Source of the DNA: Prolixibacteraceae bacterium UBA6029
GTDB lineage: Bacteria; Bacteroidota; Bacteroidia; Bacteroidales; Prolixibacteraceae
Length of the DNA stretch: 64,000 nucleotides
Reading direction: 5' to 3'
NCBI GenBank assembly: GCA_002429385.1
Contig: DIZL01000007.1
Location: 29,074-93,073, forward strand
The translations under genes were made by a program, and so were the position numbers. Of the stretch, positions 9,166 to 16,618 are shown piece by piece. Under the pieces are notes generated by a model. The model did not search any database. It was not told the origin of the DNA and worked only from the letters and a program-made list of their open reading frames with translations. Position 1 is the stretch's first letter. Each line of letters starts with the position of its first letter.

Positions 9166-10181
9166 TTATTTCTCATTAATTGGGCAGACGACCGGCTCAT
9201 CATCAGTAAAAAGACAATTCCTCCGACAATACCCGTGATGACACCAATCGGGAGCTCGTTGGGCGAAATAATGGTTCGGGCGATCACGTCCGACAAGACC
9301 AGAAAAATGGAGCCTGACAAGAAAGAACTGACAAGCAGGGTCCTGTAATCGGAGCCTACAAGCAAACGCATCAAATGAGGGATTATTAGGCCCACAAAGC
9401 CAATAACTCCGGCCACAGCAACACAGACACCAGCCAGCATCGAGGCCAGCAAAAACAAGAGCTTAATGGTCGTGTCGGTGTTTATCCCAAGGTGTTTGGC
9501 TTTTTCTTCACCCAGTCGAAGAGCATTAAGCGGCTGGACAAAAAGGTAAGAGACTGCCAGCGAGGCAAAGGCCATCACCAGGGCAACGTATATGAGCGAT
9601 AGGTCGGGTTCGTCGAGCGAGCCCATGATCCAGAAGATGATCCCATGCAGGTTCTCGGCACTGGTGATCGCCATCAGCAGCATCATCGATGAAGAAGCAA
9701 TGAAACTGATCATGACCCCGGTAAGCAACATGCTTTGAATGTTTATTCGTCCGTTACGGGAACTGATCGAATACACCAGGAAAATAATCAGGAAAGCGCC
9801 GCTGAACCCGCTCAAGGGCAACACAAACGAGCCGATGGACTGGTGTAGTCCGAACACAATTGCAATTGCCACACCCAGGGATGCACCTCCCGAAATACCC
9901 AAAGTGTAAGGTTCAACCAACGGATTACGATAGACGCCCTGCAGAAGGACACCCGACAAGCTCAATGCACCACCAACGGCTATGCCAAGCAGTACCCGGG
10001 GCAGCCTGATTTGGGTGATAATGGTGTATTCCATGCTGCTATGACCCTTCCCGAGAATACTGAAGATATCAAAGAATCCAAGGTTCATCTCCCCAACCGA
10101 CAGCGATAGAATCACGGAAGCTACCAGCAGGACCAGCAATCCGGCCAGATAAATTACCCACCGAAGGTGTTTTTTCTGCAT
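9162..10181 (-). CDS. btuC: ABC transporter permease, FecCD family (BtuC-like)
   Basis: 339-residue integral membrane protein with about ten helices and the FecCD hallmarks: QIRLPRVLLGIAVGGALSLSG near residues 55-75, NPLVEPYTLGISGGASLG, LLTGVMISF, and the ATPase-contact region near GEEKAKHLGI followed by VGLIIPHLMRLLVG. It forms the channel of a binding-protein-dependent importer with the adjacent ATPase and the binding protein 147 bases upstream. That 147-base gap carries low-complexity repeats (10214-10327). The riboswitch upstream of the operon points to corrinoid transport. Confidence 0.9.
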   Translation of the reverse strand: MQKKHLRWVIYLAGLLVLLVASVILSLSVGEMNLGFFDIFSILGKGHSSMEYTIITQIRLPRVLLGIAVGGALSLSGVLLQGVYRNPLVEPYTLGISGGASLGVAIAIVFGLHQSIGSFVLPLSGFSGAFLIIFLVYSISSRNGRINIQSMLLTGVMISFIASSSMMLLMAITSAENLHGIIFWIMGSLDEPDLSLIYVALVMAFASLAVSYLFVQPLNALRLGEEKAKHLGINTDTTIKLLFLLASMLAGVCVAVAGVIGFVGLIIPHLMRLLVGSDYRTLLVSSFLSGSIFLVLSDVIARTIISPNELPIGVITGIVGGIVFLLMMSRSSAQLMRNK

Positions 10182-10213
10182 CGTTAAAGTTGCTTTAAAA
10201 TCTTAATCACTTG

Positions 10214-10327
10214 CAATTGGTCATTAGTTGTCGTTAGTTGTAATTGGTTGTCGATGGTTGTAATTTGTTGTCAGGATAAAAACCTGGAACTTTGAACCTG
10301 AAACTTGAAACTTTGAACTTTAAACTT
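10214..10327. repeat. Low-complexity intergenic repeats (gttgtaatt and gaacttgaaac types)
   Basis: Between the binding-protein and permease genes of the B12 operon. The first half (about 10222-10272) is a run of attagttgtcg/taattggttgtc units. The second half (about 10283-10327) is a run of gaacctgaaacttgaaac-type units. The second type recurs at 19587-19620, 45745-45893 and 61733-61833, always touching a gene boundary. It lies inside an operon here, so it must be tolerated within the mRNA. Confidence 0.75.
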
Positions 10328-10328
10328 C

Positions 10329-11138
10329 CTAATACATCAGCTTAATCATTTCCTCCAGGGCGTCCACAAACAATATGGGGGTCGGACTACAGGTCTTATC
10401 CGCATCGAGGATGAATATCTTCCTGGTTTTACTTGCCGAAAGAGCCTTATAGCTGAGCCAGTTATCCTTTTCCTCCTGTGCCACAATGCCCATGGTGACG
10501 ATAAAAATGATATCGGGATCCTGTTTCAGAACATATTCACGGGTAACACTACCTAGTTTCAGTTCTTCTGAAATATTCGTCCCTCCTGAAAATTGGATAA
10601 AGTCTTCCATAAAGGTATCCGGGACGGCACAAAACAAAGGCTTGGCGCCAATCTGAATAAATACCTTCGGATGTTTTCCGGCAGGGATACTTGCTTTAAG
10701 CCTTGCAAGTCTGGCTTTTTGCACGGCTACAATCTCTTTGGCTTTTGAGCCTTGACCAACCAGTTCGCCAATCTGGATAAAATAGGAACAAATCTCCTCA
10801 TAGGATTTTGGATAAGGCTGTGAAACGACTTTAATGCCCAGTTTCCTTAAATTATCTATGGTTTCAGGTTTGTTTAATGAAGAGGCAATCACCACATCGG
10901 GTTTCAGAGTCAGCACTTTTTCGATGTTAACACTCATTGCATTCGCCACAACCGGAATATGATCGGACGCTTCAGCCGGGCAGTAACTGGTGCAGCCCAC
11001 CAAGCGGTGTTGTTCGCCCATCAGGTATAAACTCTTGGTGACCCAGGGAACCAGCGACACAATGCGTTTGACTTCCTGAGCCTGGCTAACCAACTGACAA
11101 ACCAGCAGTACGATCAATACGGAATATATTCGTTTCAT
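10329..11138 (-). CDS. btuF: Periplasmic binding protein of corrinoid/iron-complex ABC importer (BtuF-like)
   Basis: 269 residues with an N-terminal signal peptide (about 1-20, ending SQAQ) and the helical-backbone fold of the BtuF/FhuD class: RIVSLVPWVTKSLYLMG, VGCTSYCPAEA, PDVVIASSLNKPETI and DPDIIFIVTMGI. It lacks an obvious lipobox, so it is probably free in the periplasm. It should deliver ligand to the BtuC/BtuD-like pair downstream on the same strand. It follows the Gfo/Idh gene after a single base, so the two are co-transcribed under the cobalamin riboswitch. Confidence 0.9.
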   Translation of the reverse strand: MKRIYSVLIVLLVCQLVSQAQEVKRIVSLVPWVTKSLYLMGEQHRLVGCTSYCPAEASDHIPVVANAMSVNIEKVLTLKPDVVIASSLNKPETIDNLRKLGIKVVSQPYPKSYEEICSYFIQIGELVGQGSKAKEIVAVQKARLARLKASIPAGKHPKVFIQIGAKPLFCAVPDTFMEDFIQFSGGTNISEELKLGSVTREYVLKQDPDIIFIVTMGIVAQEEKDNWLSYKALSASKTRKIFILDADKTCSPTPILFVDALEEMIKLMY

Positions 11139-11139
11139 T

Positions 11140-12264
11140 TTACTTTTTCAGTTTCACAGTTCTTCCTGTTTTGGCAGATTCTCTTGCAGCATCGAGAATT
11201 TTAACCACAACCACATTGTTGGTAATTGCATAAGGATCATAACTGGTCATTTTTACTTTTCCGTTGATCACATCGGCAAAATAGGAGAACGGATCTACAT
11301 CAATATCAATATCCTTTGAAGTAACTTGTTTGGTCTGCTCAGCCTGCATGGGTTCTTTCCTGATCCGCATGATGTTGTTATTGACCGCAACGATATAACC
11401 CGAGGCTCCGTAGATTTCCATATCCTTGCGTCCAAAAGGCCAGTTCCAGGAGGCCTGAATGATGCACTGGGTTTTTGGATAGCTGACAATGATGGTTGCT
11501 TCATCATCAACCTTGGGATAAATTTCAGGCTTAAAATGCTGGGTAACTGCCGTAACTGACAGGGGAGTTTGCCCTTTCATCAGGTAAGTCATCAGATTGG
11601 CGCCATAGCAACCGAAATCAATCAGGGCGCCTCCTCCATTTTGAACCGGATCGGTCAGCCAATCCAGGAAGGTCTTCTCACAGCCAATTTCTTTGGGGCC
11701 CTGATGTCCGTCGTGTATAACCACTTTTCTGATCTGACCGATGAAGTTACTGTCATTGACCAATTGAAAGGACTTTGCAGTGGTGGGATACCAGGATGTT
11801 TCGTAATCGGTGAGCAGATAGATGTGATATTTTTCGGCAAGCTCAACCATCCTTTTGGCATGAAAATTATTTGTGGCCAGGGGTTTTTCGACCATCACAT
11901 GGATACCACGGGGAGCACATGCCTCCACTGTGGCCATGTGTTCAAAAATAGATCCAAAGGCGAGGACTGCTTCGGGCTTTACCTGATCTAACATATTTGT
12001 CAGGTTGGAGTAGATCAGTTTTGGATCGAAGCCATACTTTTTTGAAAGATGTTGTGCCAATTCGGTATTGGGTTCACAGACACCCACCAACTGAAAATCT
12101 TTCTTGTCTTTCCGGCCTAAAATAAAGGCAATATGCCCATGTGTCATCCCTGAAATAGCCAACCGGATTGGTTTTTGTGCAGAAGACTGTGCCTGCGTTT
12201 GCGGGATTCCCATTAAAAGGACCAGTACGGGGATAATAAACCATTTATTGATTTTCATTCGCAT
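11140..12264 (-). CDS. Secreted Gfo/Idh/MocA-family oxidoreductase, first gene of B12-riboswitch operon
   Basis: 374 residues. A Sec-type signal peptide (about 1-26, ending TQAQ) precedes a Rossmann domain (RLAISGMTHGHIAFILG, GVCEPN) with the family motif VMVEKPLATN near residue 120. The C-terminal Gfo/Idh dimerisation domain follows (GGGALIDFGCYGANLMTYL). Family members oxidise or reduce sugars and related polyols with bound NAD(P). It is the first gene after the cobalamin riboswitch and sits one base upstream of btuF, so it is almost certainly induced by B12 shortage. That is not a usual setting for this family. A role in corrinoid salvage or side-chain processing is only a guess. Confidence 0.9.
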   Translation of the reverse strand: MRMKINKWFIIPVLVLLMGIPQTQAQSSAQKPIRLAISGMTHGHIAFILGRKDKKDFQLVGVCEPNTELAQHLSKKYGFDPKLIYSNLTNMLDQVKPEAVLAFGSIFEHMATVEACAPRGIHVMVEKPLATNNFHAKRMVELAEKYHIYLLTDYETSWYPTTAKSFQLVNDSNFIGQIRKVVIHDGHQGPKEIGCEKTFLDWLTDPVQNGGGALIDFGCYGANLMTYLMKGQTPLSVTAVTQHFKPEIYPKVDDEATIIVSYPKTQCIIQASWNWPFGRKDMEIYGASGYIVAVNNNIMRIRKEPMQAEQTKQVTSKDIDIDVDPFSYFADVINGKVKMTSYDPYAITNNVVVVKILDAARESAKTGRTVKLKK

Positions 12265-12373
12265 GATTTTATAGGTTACTTATACTATTTTAATTCGGAA
12301 GAAATGAAAAGGAAGTTGCATTCACCTTTCACCGACCTTTTTTCCCGAAGATTCGAATAAAAACTGTTTGAAC

Positions 12374-12527
12374 GGGCAGGTCTTCTGGCTCACCTCACTT
12401 CTTGTCACCTTCCCGTCAGTCTTACGACAAACAGTGGTATGCAGTACAAAAAGTTAAAAGAAAGGTTTACAGCTGCGGGTACAGCTCCGGTCTTTCACCG
12501 GATTCCCTTTTAGTCCACATTGGAACC
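12374..12527 (-). promoter_or_regulatory. Cobalamin (AdoCbl) riboswitch
   Basis: Read on the minus strand, the RNA begins near 12527 with ggaatccggtgaaagaccgg, then agctgtacccgca and an aagctgtaa-like element. A B12-box-like accactg (12432-12438 complement) and the closing gggaaggtgac ... gagccagaagacctgcc follow near 12374-12410. These are the standard conserved blocks of the cobalamin riboswitch in the right order. It lies about 110 bases upstream of the Gfo/Idh start and so controls the Gfo/Idh-btuF-btuC-btuD operon. No separate terminator stem is obvious between it and the start codon, so regulation may be at translation initiation. Confidence 0.95.
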
Positions 12528-12582
12528 AATTCAATTGGTAAAAGTAGGAATTATTTTTACTGAAGCAGATTAAAATAAGCAG

Positions 12583-13695
12583 CTATTCCCAAACTCCCGG
12601 GATTTTTTCCCCACATTTCCTGCAGACCCCCTTAACCAGACTATTCTGAGTGATTGTATAGCCCTTCCGTTCAATGACCAGTTCATGACATTTGGGGCAG
12701 TAGGTGTTTTGAGCATCCAGACCCGGCACATTGCCAATGTAAACATACTTCATCCCTGAAGCCAATGCAATCTCACGGGCCTGTGTAAGCACTCCAACCG
12801 GTGTGGATGAAAGTTGCGTTAGTTTATAATCCGGATGAAAGCGATCGAAGTGTATGGGATATTCCGATAGTCCGTTCTCGATCAGCCAGTTGCACATGCG
12901 CTTAATCATAACCGGATCATCCGTCCAACTGGGTATAACCAGGTTGATTATTTCGAGCCAAACGCCCATTTCCGCTATAGTTTTAAGCGTGTTTAAAACC
13001 GGCTGAAGCGCTCCGGCACTAAGCTTCATGTAAATATCATTGCTGAATGATTTCAGGTCAACCCTTGCCGCATCAATGTGTTTTAACAAGTTGCGCAGGG
13101 GCTCTTCATTGATATACCCACCGGTAACCATTACATTCTTCAGTCCCTCCTGACGGGCAAGCTTTGCGGTGTCTAAGGTGTATTCATAAAACGAAATGGG
13201 CTCTGAATAAGTGTATGCTACCGATTGGCACTTGGTAGCAATAGTCTGTGCAATCACCTGATCAGGCATCAAATCGTAATTGCGCGTTTCTTTGGGACTC
13301 ACATGCGAAATAGTCCAGTTCTGACAATTCATGCAAGCCAGGTTGCAACCCGCCGTACCAATCGAAAATGCTTTGGATCCCGGTAAGAAATGATTCAAAG
13401 GCTTCTTTTCAATCGGATCAACATTCACCGCACAGGGATTTCCATAGGCGATGGAATATAGCTTGCCCTCATGGTTGACCCTGTTGTGACAAACGCTCGT
13501 TTCACCCTCTTTAATGACACATTCATTGGGACAGATCAGACATTTGGTGCCTCTGGGTGTGGGTGACCAATAGAGTCCTTCCTTGCTCCACTTCCAAAGC
13601 TTTTCTCCGGAACCGCCTGCTAAACTCATCTGTGGTGAACAGGCAATGGCTCCTGTTGCTGCGAGTCCTCGTTTCAGAAATTCACGTTTATCCAT
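12583..13695 (-). CDS. amrS: AmmeMemoRadiSam system radical SAM protein
   Basis: Radical SAM enzyme of the AmrS (PflA-like) family, about 370 residues from the ATG at 13695 (an in-frame ATG at 13710 is the alternative). The iron-sulphur motif CNLACMNCQNW (CX3CX2C) lies near residue 120. It is preceded by a Cys cluster (CLICPNECVIKEG ... SVCHNRVN) and followed by a C-terminal zinc-ribbon-like segment (CPKCHEL ... CRKCGEKIPG). The start MDKREFLKRGLAATGAIA looks like a TAT-type or Sec-type export signal, which is odd for an oxygen-labile radical enzyme but does occur in this family. The partner domains AmrA and AmrB are fused in the gene at 14789. The pathway is uncharacterised. Confidence 0.93.
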   Translation of the reverse strand: MDKREFLKRGLAATGAIACSPQMSLAGGSGEKLWKWSKEGLYWSPTPRGTKCLICPNECVIKEGETSVCHNRVNHEGKLYSIAYGNPCAVNVDPIEKKPLNHFLPGSKAFSIGTAGCNLACMNCQNWTISHVSPKETRNYDLMPDQVIAQTIATKCQSVAYTYSEPISFYEYTLDTAKLARQEGLKNVMVTGGYINEEPLRNLLKHIDAARVDLKSFSNDIYMKLSAGALQPVLNTLKTIAEMGVWLEIINLVIPSWTDDPVMIKRMCNWLIENGLSEYPIHFDRFHPDYKLTQLSSTPVGVLTQAREIALASGMKYVYIGNVPGLDAQNTYCPKCHELVIERKGYTITQNSLVKGVCRKCGEKIPGVWE

Positions 13696-13737
13696 ATCAG
13701 GGATGATCATATTCAGCTACAACTAAAGATCAATTTT

Positions 13738-14574
13738 TCATTCTATCTGATTACTCTTTTTCTGCTCTATTTGTTTCGCATTTTGTCGGCTTATTACCTT
13801 TTTACCGGTTTTTTCCTCTATCTCTTTTCTCGTATTACCAGCAATTGTTCCTCCTTGATTGGCTATTTTCCGACTATCCTCAAATGTTTTTGGATTCTTT
13901 TCTTTCGATATTTCGGTTGTGGTTGCTTCCGCAAGCATATTTAAAACCAATTCAAGGTTCGTCATATGATCACGCAGGTTTTCTTTCTTCAGGTCTTTAT
14001 AATTCTTATACTGTTTGGTCGTAAATCCACTCCATGCTTCAGTTATTTCATCAGTAAGCAGAGCAAATTCATTACCCTTCTGAATGCCATGATTCTCCCA
14101 TTCATCAGTTAAATCTTTACGAACCTCAATGCTTTTAAGCCGTTGGTTTATCCATTCTTTTGAATAGCCTTTGCGCAAATACGTTTCCATTAATCGGTCA
14201 ATCCCCTTTTCAGGATCTTCAATTTCATCGATCCTTTCACGCCCCACCCTTGATAACCAGATCTTAAAAGGTTCTGCCTTGGGCGAAGGAATCGATTGGA
14301 TTAAGCGAAACAACTGTTCTGTATCAGCGACATCCGTTTTGTAATATTTCCCATCTGTGGATTGCATTTTCAGTTGGTTACAATTTGTAACCAACTCACT
14401 TCCCTCTTTCTTCAACCGATTCTTTAATACTTTCCAATAATTGTTTGGATTTCCACTTTCCGTAAGTACTCCAACAACATCAACAATTGAGAAGTACCAC
14501 TTTTCCCGATCATTGTCCCAATGTGAACGAATTTGTTTCTCATTAAAGAGCCTTATAGCTGTATCCTTTGTCAT
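13738..14574 (-). CDS. BRO-N / DinD-like protein
   Basis: 278 residues from the ATG at 14574 (a GTG at 14604 is possible). The N-terminal domain is of the BRO/antirepressor type (HWDNDREKWYFSIVDVVGVL, then NNYWKVLKNRLKKEG). The C-terminal half resembles DNA-damage-inducible protein D (LRDHMTNLELVLNMLAEAT, then NQGGTIAGNTRKEIEEKTG). Such proteins are often phage-derived or SOS-linked and are scattered as single genes in Bacteroidota. It sits between the two AmmeMemoRadiSam genes on the same strand, with its own promoter-like TAAATTTG (complement of 14616-14623), and looks like an insertion into that locus. Actual DNA-binding activity is not shown. Confidence 0.85.
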   Translation of the reverse strand: MTKDTAIRLFNEKQIRSHWDNDREKWYFSIVDVVGVLTESGNPNNYWKVLKNRLKKEGSELVTNCNQLKMQSTDGKYYKTDVADTEQLFRLIQSIPSPKAEPFKIWLSRVGRERIDEIEDPEKGIDRLMETYLRKGYSKEWINQRLKSIEVRKDLTDEWENHGIQKGNEFALLTDEITEAWSGFTTKQYKNYKDLKKENLRDHMTNLELVLNMLAEATTTEISKEKNPKTFEDSRKIANQGGTIAGNTRKEIEEKTGKKVISRQNAKQIEQKKSNQIE

Positions 14575-14788
14575 ACCAATAGATTTTCCCTTAGAATTAA
14601 CCACAGTCCGAATATCAAATTTACTAAACTAATTGCCACTATCGATGCAATTATGTCGAATTTAGGAATCAAATTATAAACTATTTTTCTTGCCACCAAT
14701 ACTCCAAAACACCAAATCTCACCAACAAAAAAAACATTTACAACCCTTTAAACCATAGAAACATTTACAACCCTTCCAACAACAGAAA

Positions 14789-16291
14789 CTATTTCTCCTC
14801 TCCCTCTCCAAACACCAGCGCCTCATATGTATACAGTTCCGCAGTCTTCCAGCCATTCCATCCAATGCCGGCTTTCTCCTCGGCACAATGACCCAGAAAT
14901 TCCTCCTTGCTCCAGCCTGTTGCCATTGCCACCTGGGGTAAGAATGTCCCTGTGAGGTTTCCCTGTTTCATATAGATGCCCTGTTTGCCCAGTATAAATT
15001 CATCAGCCGACTTAATCCTTTTCAAAGGAGTCAGTACCGAGATCTCAATCTTCAGCTTGCTCAATTCATCGGTCTTAACAGGTATGAACCGGTGGTCCTT
15101 GGTGGCCGCGGCAATAGCCATCGACTGTACAACCTGCCAGAGGGGCTGTTCAGGATCAAATCGACCGACACAACCCCGTAAGACGTGATTCTTGTTTAAA
15201 GTCACGAATGCCCCGCAGGAGGTATTTAAAGTGGCGCTTAGCCCTGTAGGATTAACTTTATAGGTCGTACCTTTTTTGAGATACTCGTTAATAGTTTCAC
15301 GGGCAATCTTCAGCAATGACTTCTTATCCTCATTGCTGATCGTAAACTCACTGGTCTCATTCTTTGCTTTTCCCGCCGTGAACGAAATGGCATAATACCC
15401 CACAACCCGATTCTTGTCGCCATATTCGGTATCTCCCGAGTTTTTATACTGAAGCAGGTCAACCTTTATATCGGGCATCTGTTCGGTCATGTCAAGCAAA
15501 GTCAGCACCGAACTCCAGCCGCATAGACTGGTTGCCAGGTTTGGGATGTTCTTGCTTTCGTTACTCACCAATGCATCGATCAGTTTAGAGGCCTTGTTGG
15601 TTTTTATCGCTTCCGCGGTCGCCTGATCGGCCTTTTTGGCATCGTTGTATTCAGGATAGTGCGAGAAATCGCTGCTGATCACAAAAAGGTTCTTTTCGTT
15701 CAGGTAGGGTTTGAACAGTACTGCCAGCTTTTTGGCCGTTTCAGCCGTTGCTGAACCAATGATTACAGGCACAATCTTAAAATCGGAATGCATATGGTAT
15801 TGCAGGAACGGCAGTTGAACCTCAATGCTGTGTTCGTTCTGGTGGGCTTCAGTATTATCGTTGAGGATCTTATTTTCTGCGACCAATTTCTTTGCAAGTT
15901 CAGTATCAACCTTTACGATTCCCAGCGGTGTCTCATAATTCCCAGAGCAATAAACCGAAGCTCCCGGGAAGGCCATGATATGGCTTGATCCGATGATAAA
16001 AATCCGTTCAAACTTACGGTCGGGATTGATCTGATTGAATGCAGTGGCGGCCACCTCACCGCTATATACATATCCCGCATGAGGCACAATGATAGCCAGC
16101 GGTGTGTTTTCAGGATTTCCAGGTACTGATCTTGAAAACATTTGTTGTAACTGTACTTTCAATTCGGAGGGTTTATCGGTGTAAAACCTTCCGGCGGCAT
16201 AAGGTTTACGGGTAGACTGTATTTCCTGCGGAAACCCTTTCGTGATGGTTATACCGAGTAAAATCATAATGATTAGATATTTAGGTGTCAT
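14789..16291 (-). CDS. amrB-amrA: AmmeMemoRadiSam proteins B and A fused (Memo + AMMECR1)
   Basis: About 500 residues from the ATG at 16291 (the frame extends to a TTG at 16297). It has a signal peptide (about 1-20), then a Memo/AmrB domain to about residue 285 with the metal-site pieces VPHAGYVYSGEVAA, SSHIMAFPGAS, HQNEHSIEVQLPF and SSDFSHYPEY. An AMMECR1/AmrA domain at about 310-500 carries the hallmark LRGCVGRF. In most genomes A and B are separate or fused in this order beside the radical SAM gene AmrS. AmrS is present here 1.1 kb downstream, beyond the BRO/DinD-like gene. The signal peptides on both Amr proteins suggest an envelope location. The reaction is unknown. Confidence 0.93.
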   Translation of the reverse strand: MTPKYLIIMILLGITITKGFPQEIQSTRKPYAAGRFYTDKPSELKVQLQQMFSRSVPGNPENTPLAIIVPHAGYVYSGEVAATAFNQINPDRKFERIFIIGSSHIMAFPGASVYCSGNYETPLGIVKVDTELAKKLVAENKILNDNTEAHQNEHSIEVQLPFLQYHMHSDFKIVPVIIGSATAETAKKLAVLFKPYLNEKNLFVISSDFSHYPEYNDAKKADQATAEAIKTNKASKLIDALVSNESKNIPNLATSLCGWSSVLTLLDMTEQMPDIKVDLLQYKNSGDTEYGDKNRVVGYYAISFTAGKAKNETSEFTISNEDKKSLLKIARETINEYLKKGTTYKVNPTGLSATLNTSCGAFVTLNKNHVLRGCVGRFDPEQPLWQVVQSMAIAAATKDHRFIPVKTDELSKLKIEISVLTPLKRIKSADEFILGKQGIYMKQGNLTGTFLPQVAMATGWSKEEFLGHCAEEKAGIGWNGWKTAELYTYEALVFGEGEEK

Positions 16292-16445
16292 GGCCAAATG
16301 CTTTAATCTGATAAAGTTACTATTTATTTAAGCATGATAGAAGGATATCTTTCTGTTTAGTATTTGAAATAATAGATTGTCGTATCTTTTTATCAAAGCC
16401 GTTAAATGATTATTTTGCCGTTATGCTGCAATCATAAATAAATGT

Positions 16446-16535
16446 TCTCACCACAGATTACACAGATTTCCACAGATTAATAAACGGAATAATAAAGATT
16501 TCAATCTGTGTAAATCCGTGTAATCTGTGGTGAGA
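16446..16535. repeat. Inverted repeat of the cacagattacacagatt type
   Basis: Arms of 32 bases at 16446-16477 and 16504-16535 match with two mismatches around a 26-base AT-rich loop. Each arm contains cacagattacac/cacggattt-type units. Words of this kind are widely dispersed in environmental bacterial genomes. It lies in the divergent gap between the Memo/AMMECR1 gene and the radical SAM gene, so it could not serve as a shared terminator there. The remainder of the 16292-16618 gap holds nothing else I can name. Confidence 0.85.
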
Positions 16536-16618
16536 GTATTTTATGTAACACGCCTGACCTGCAATAATCAAAATCTGCCCACTTTATATTACTTTTACCA
16601 TGCATAAAAAGATTCAAA

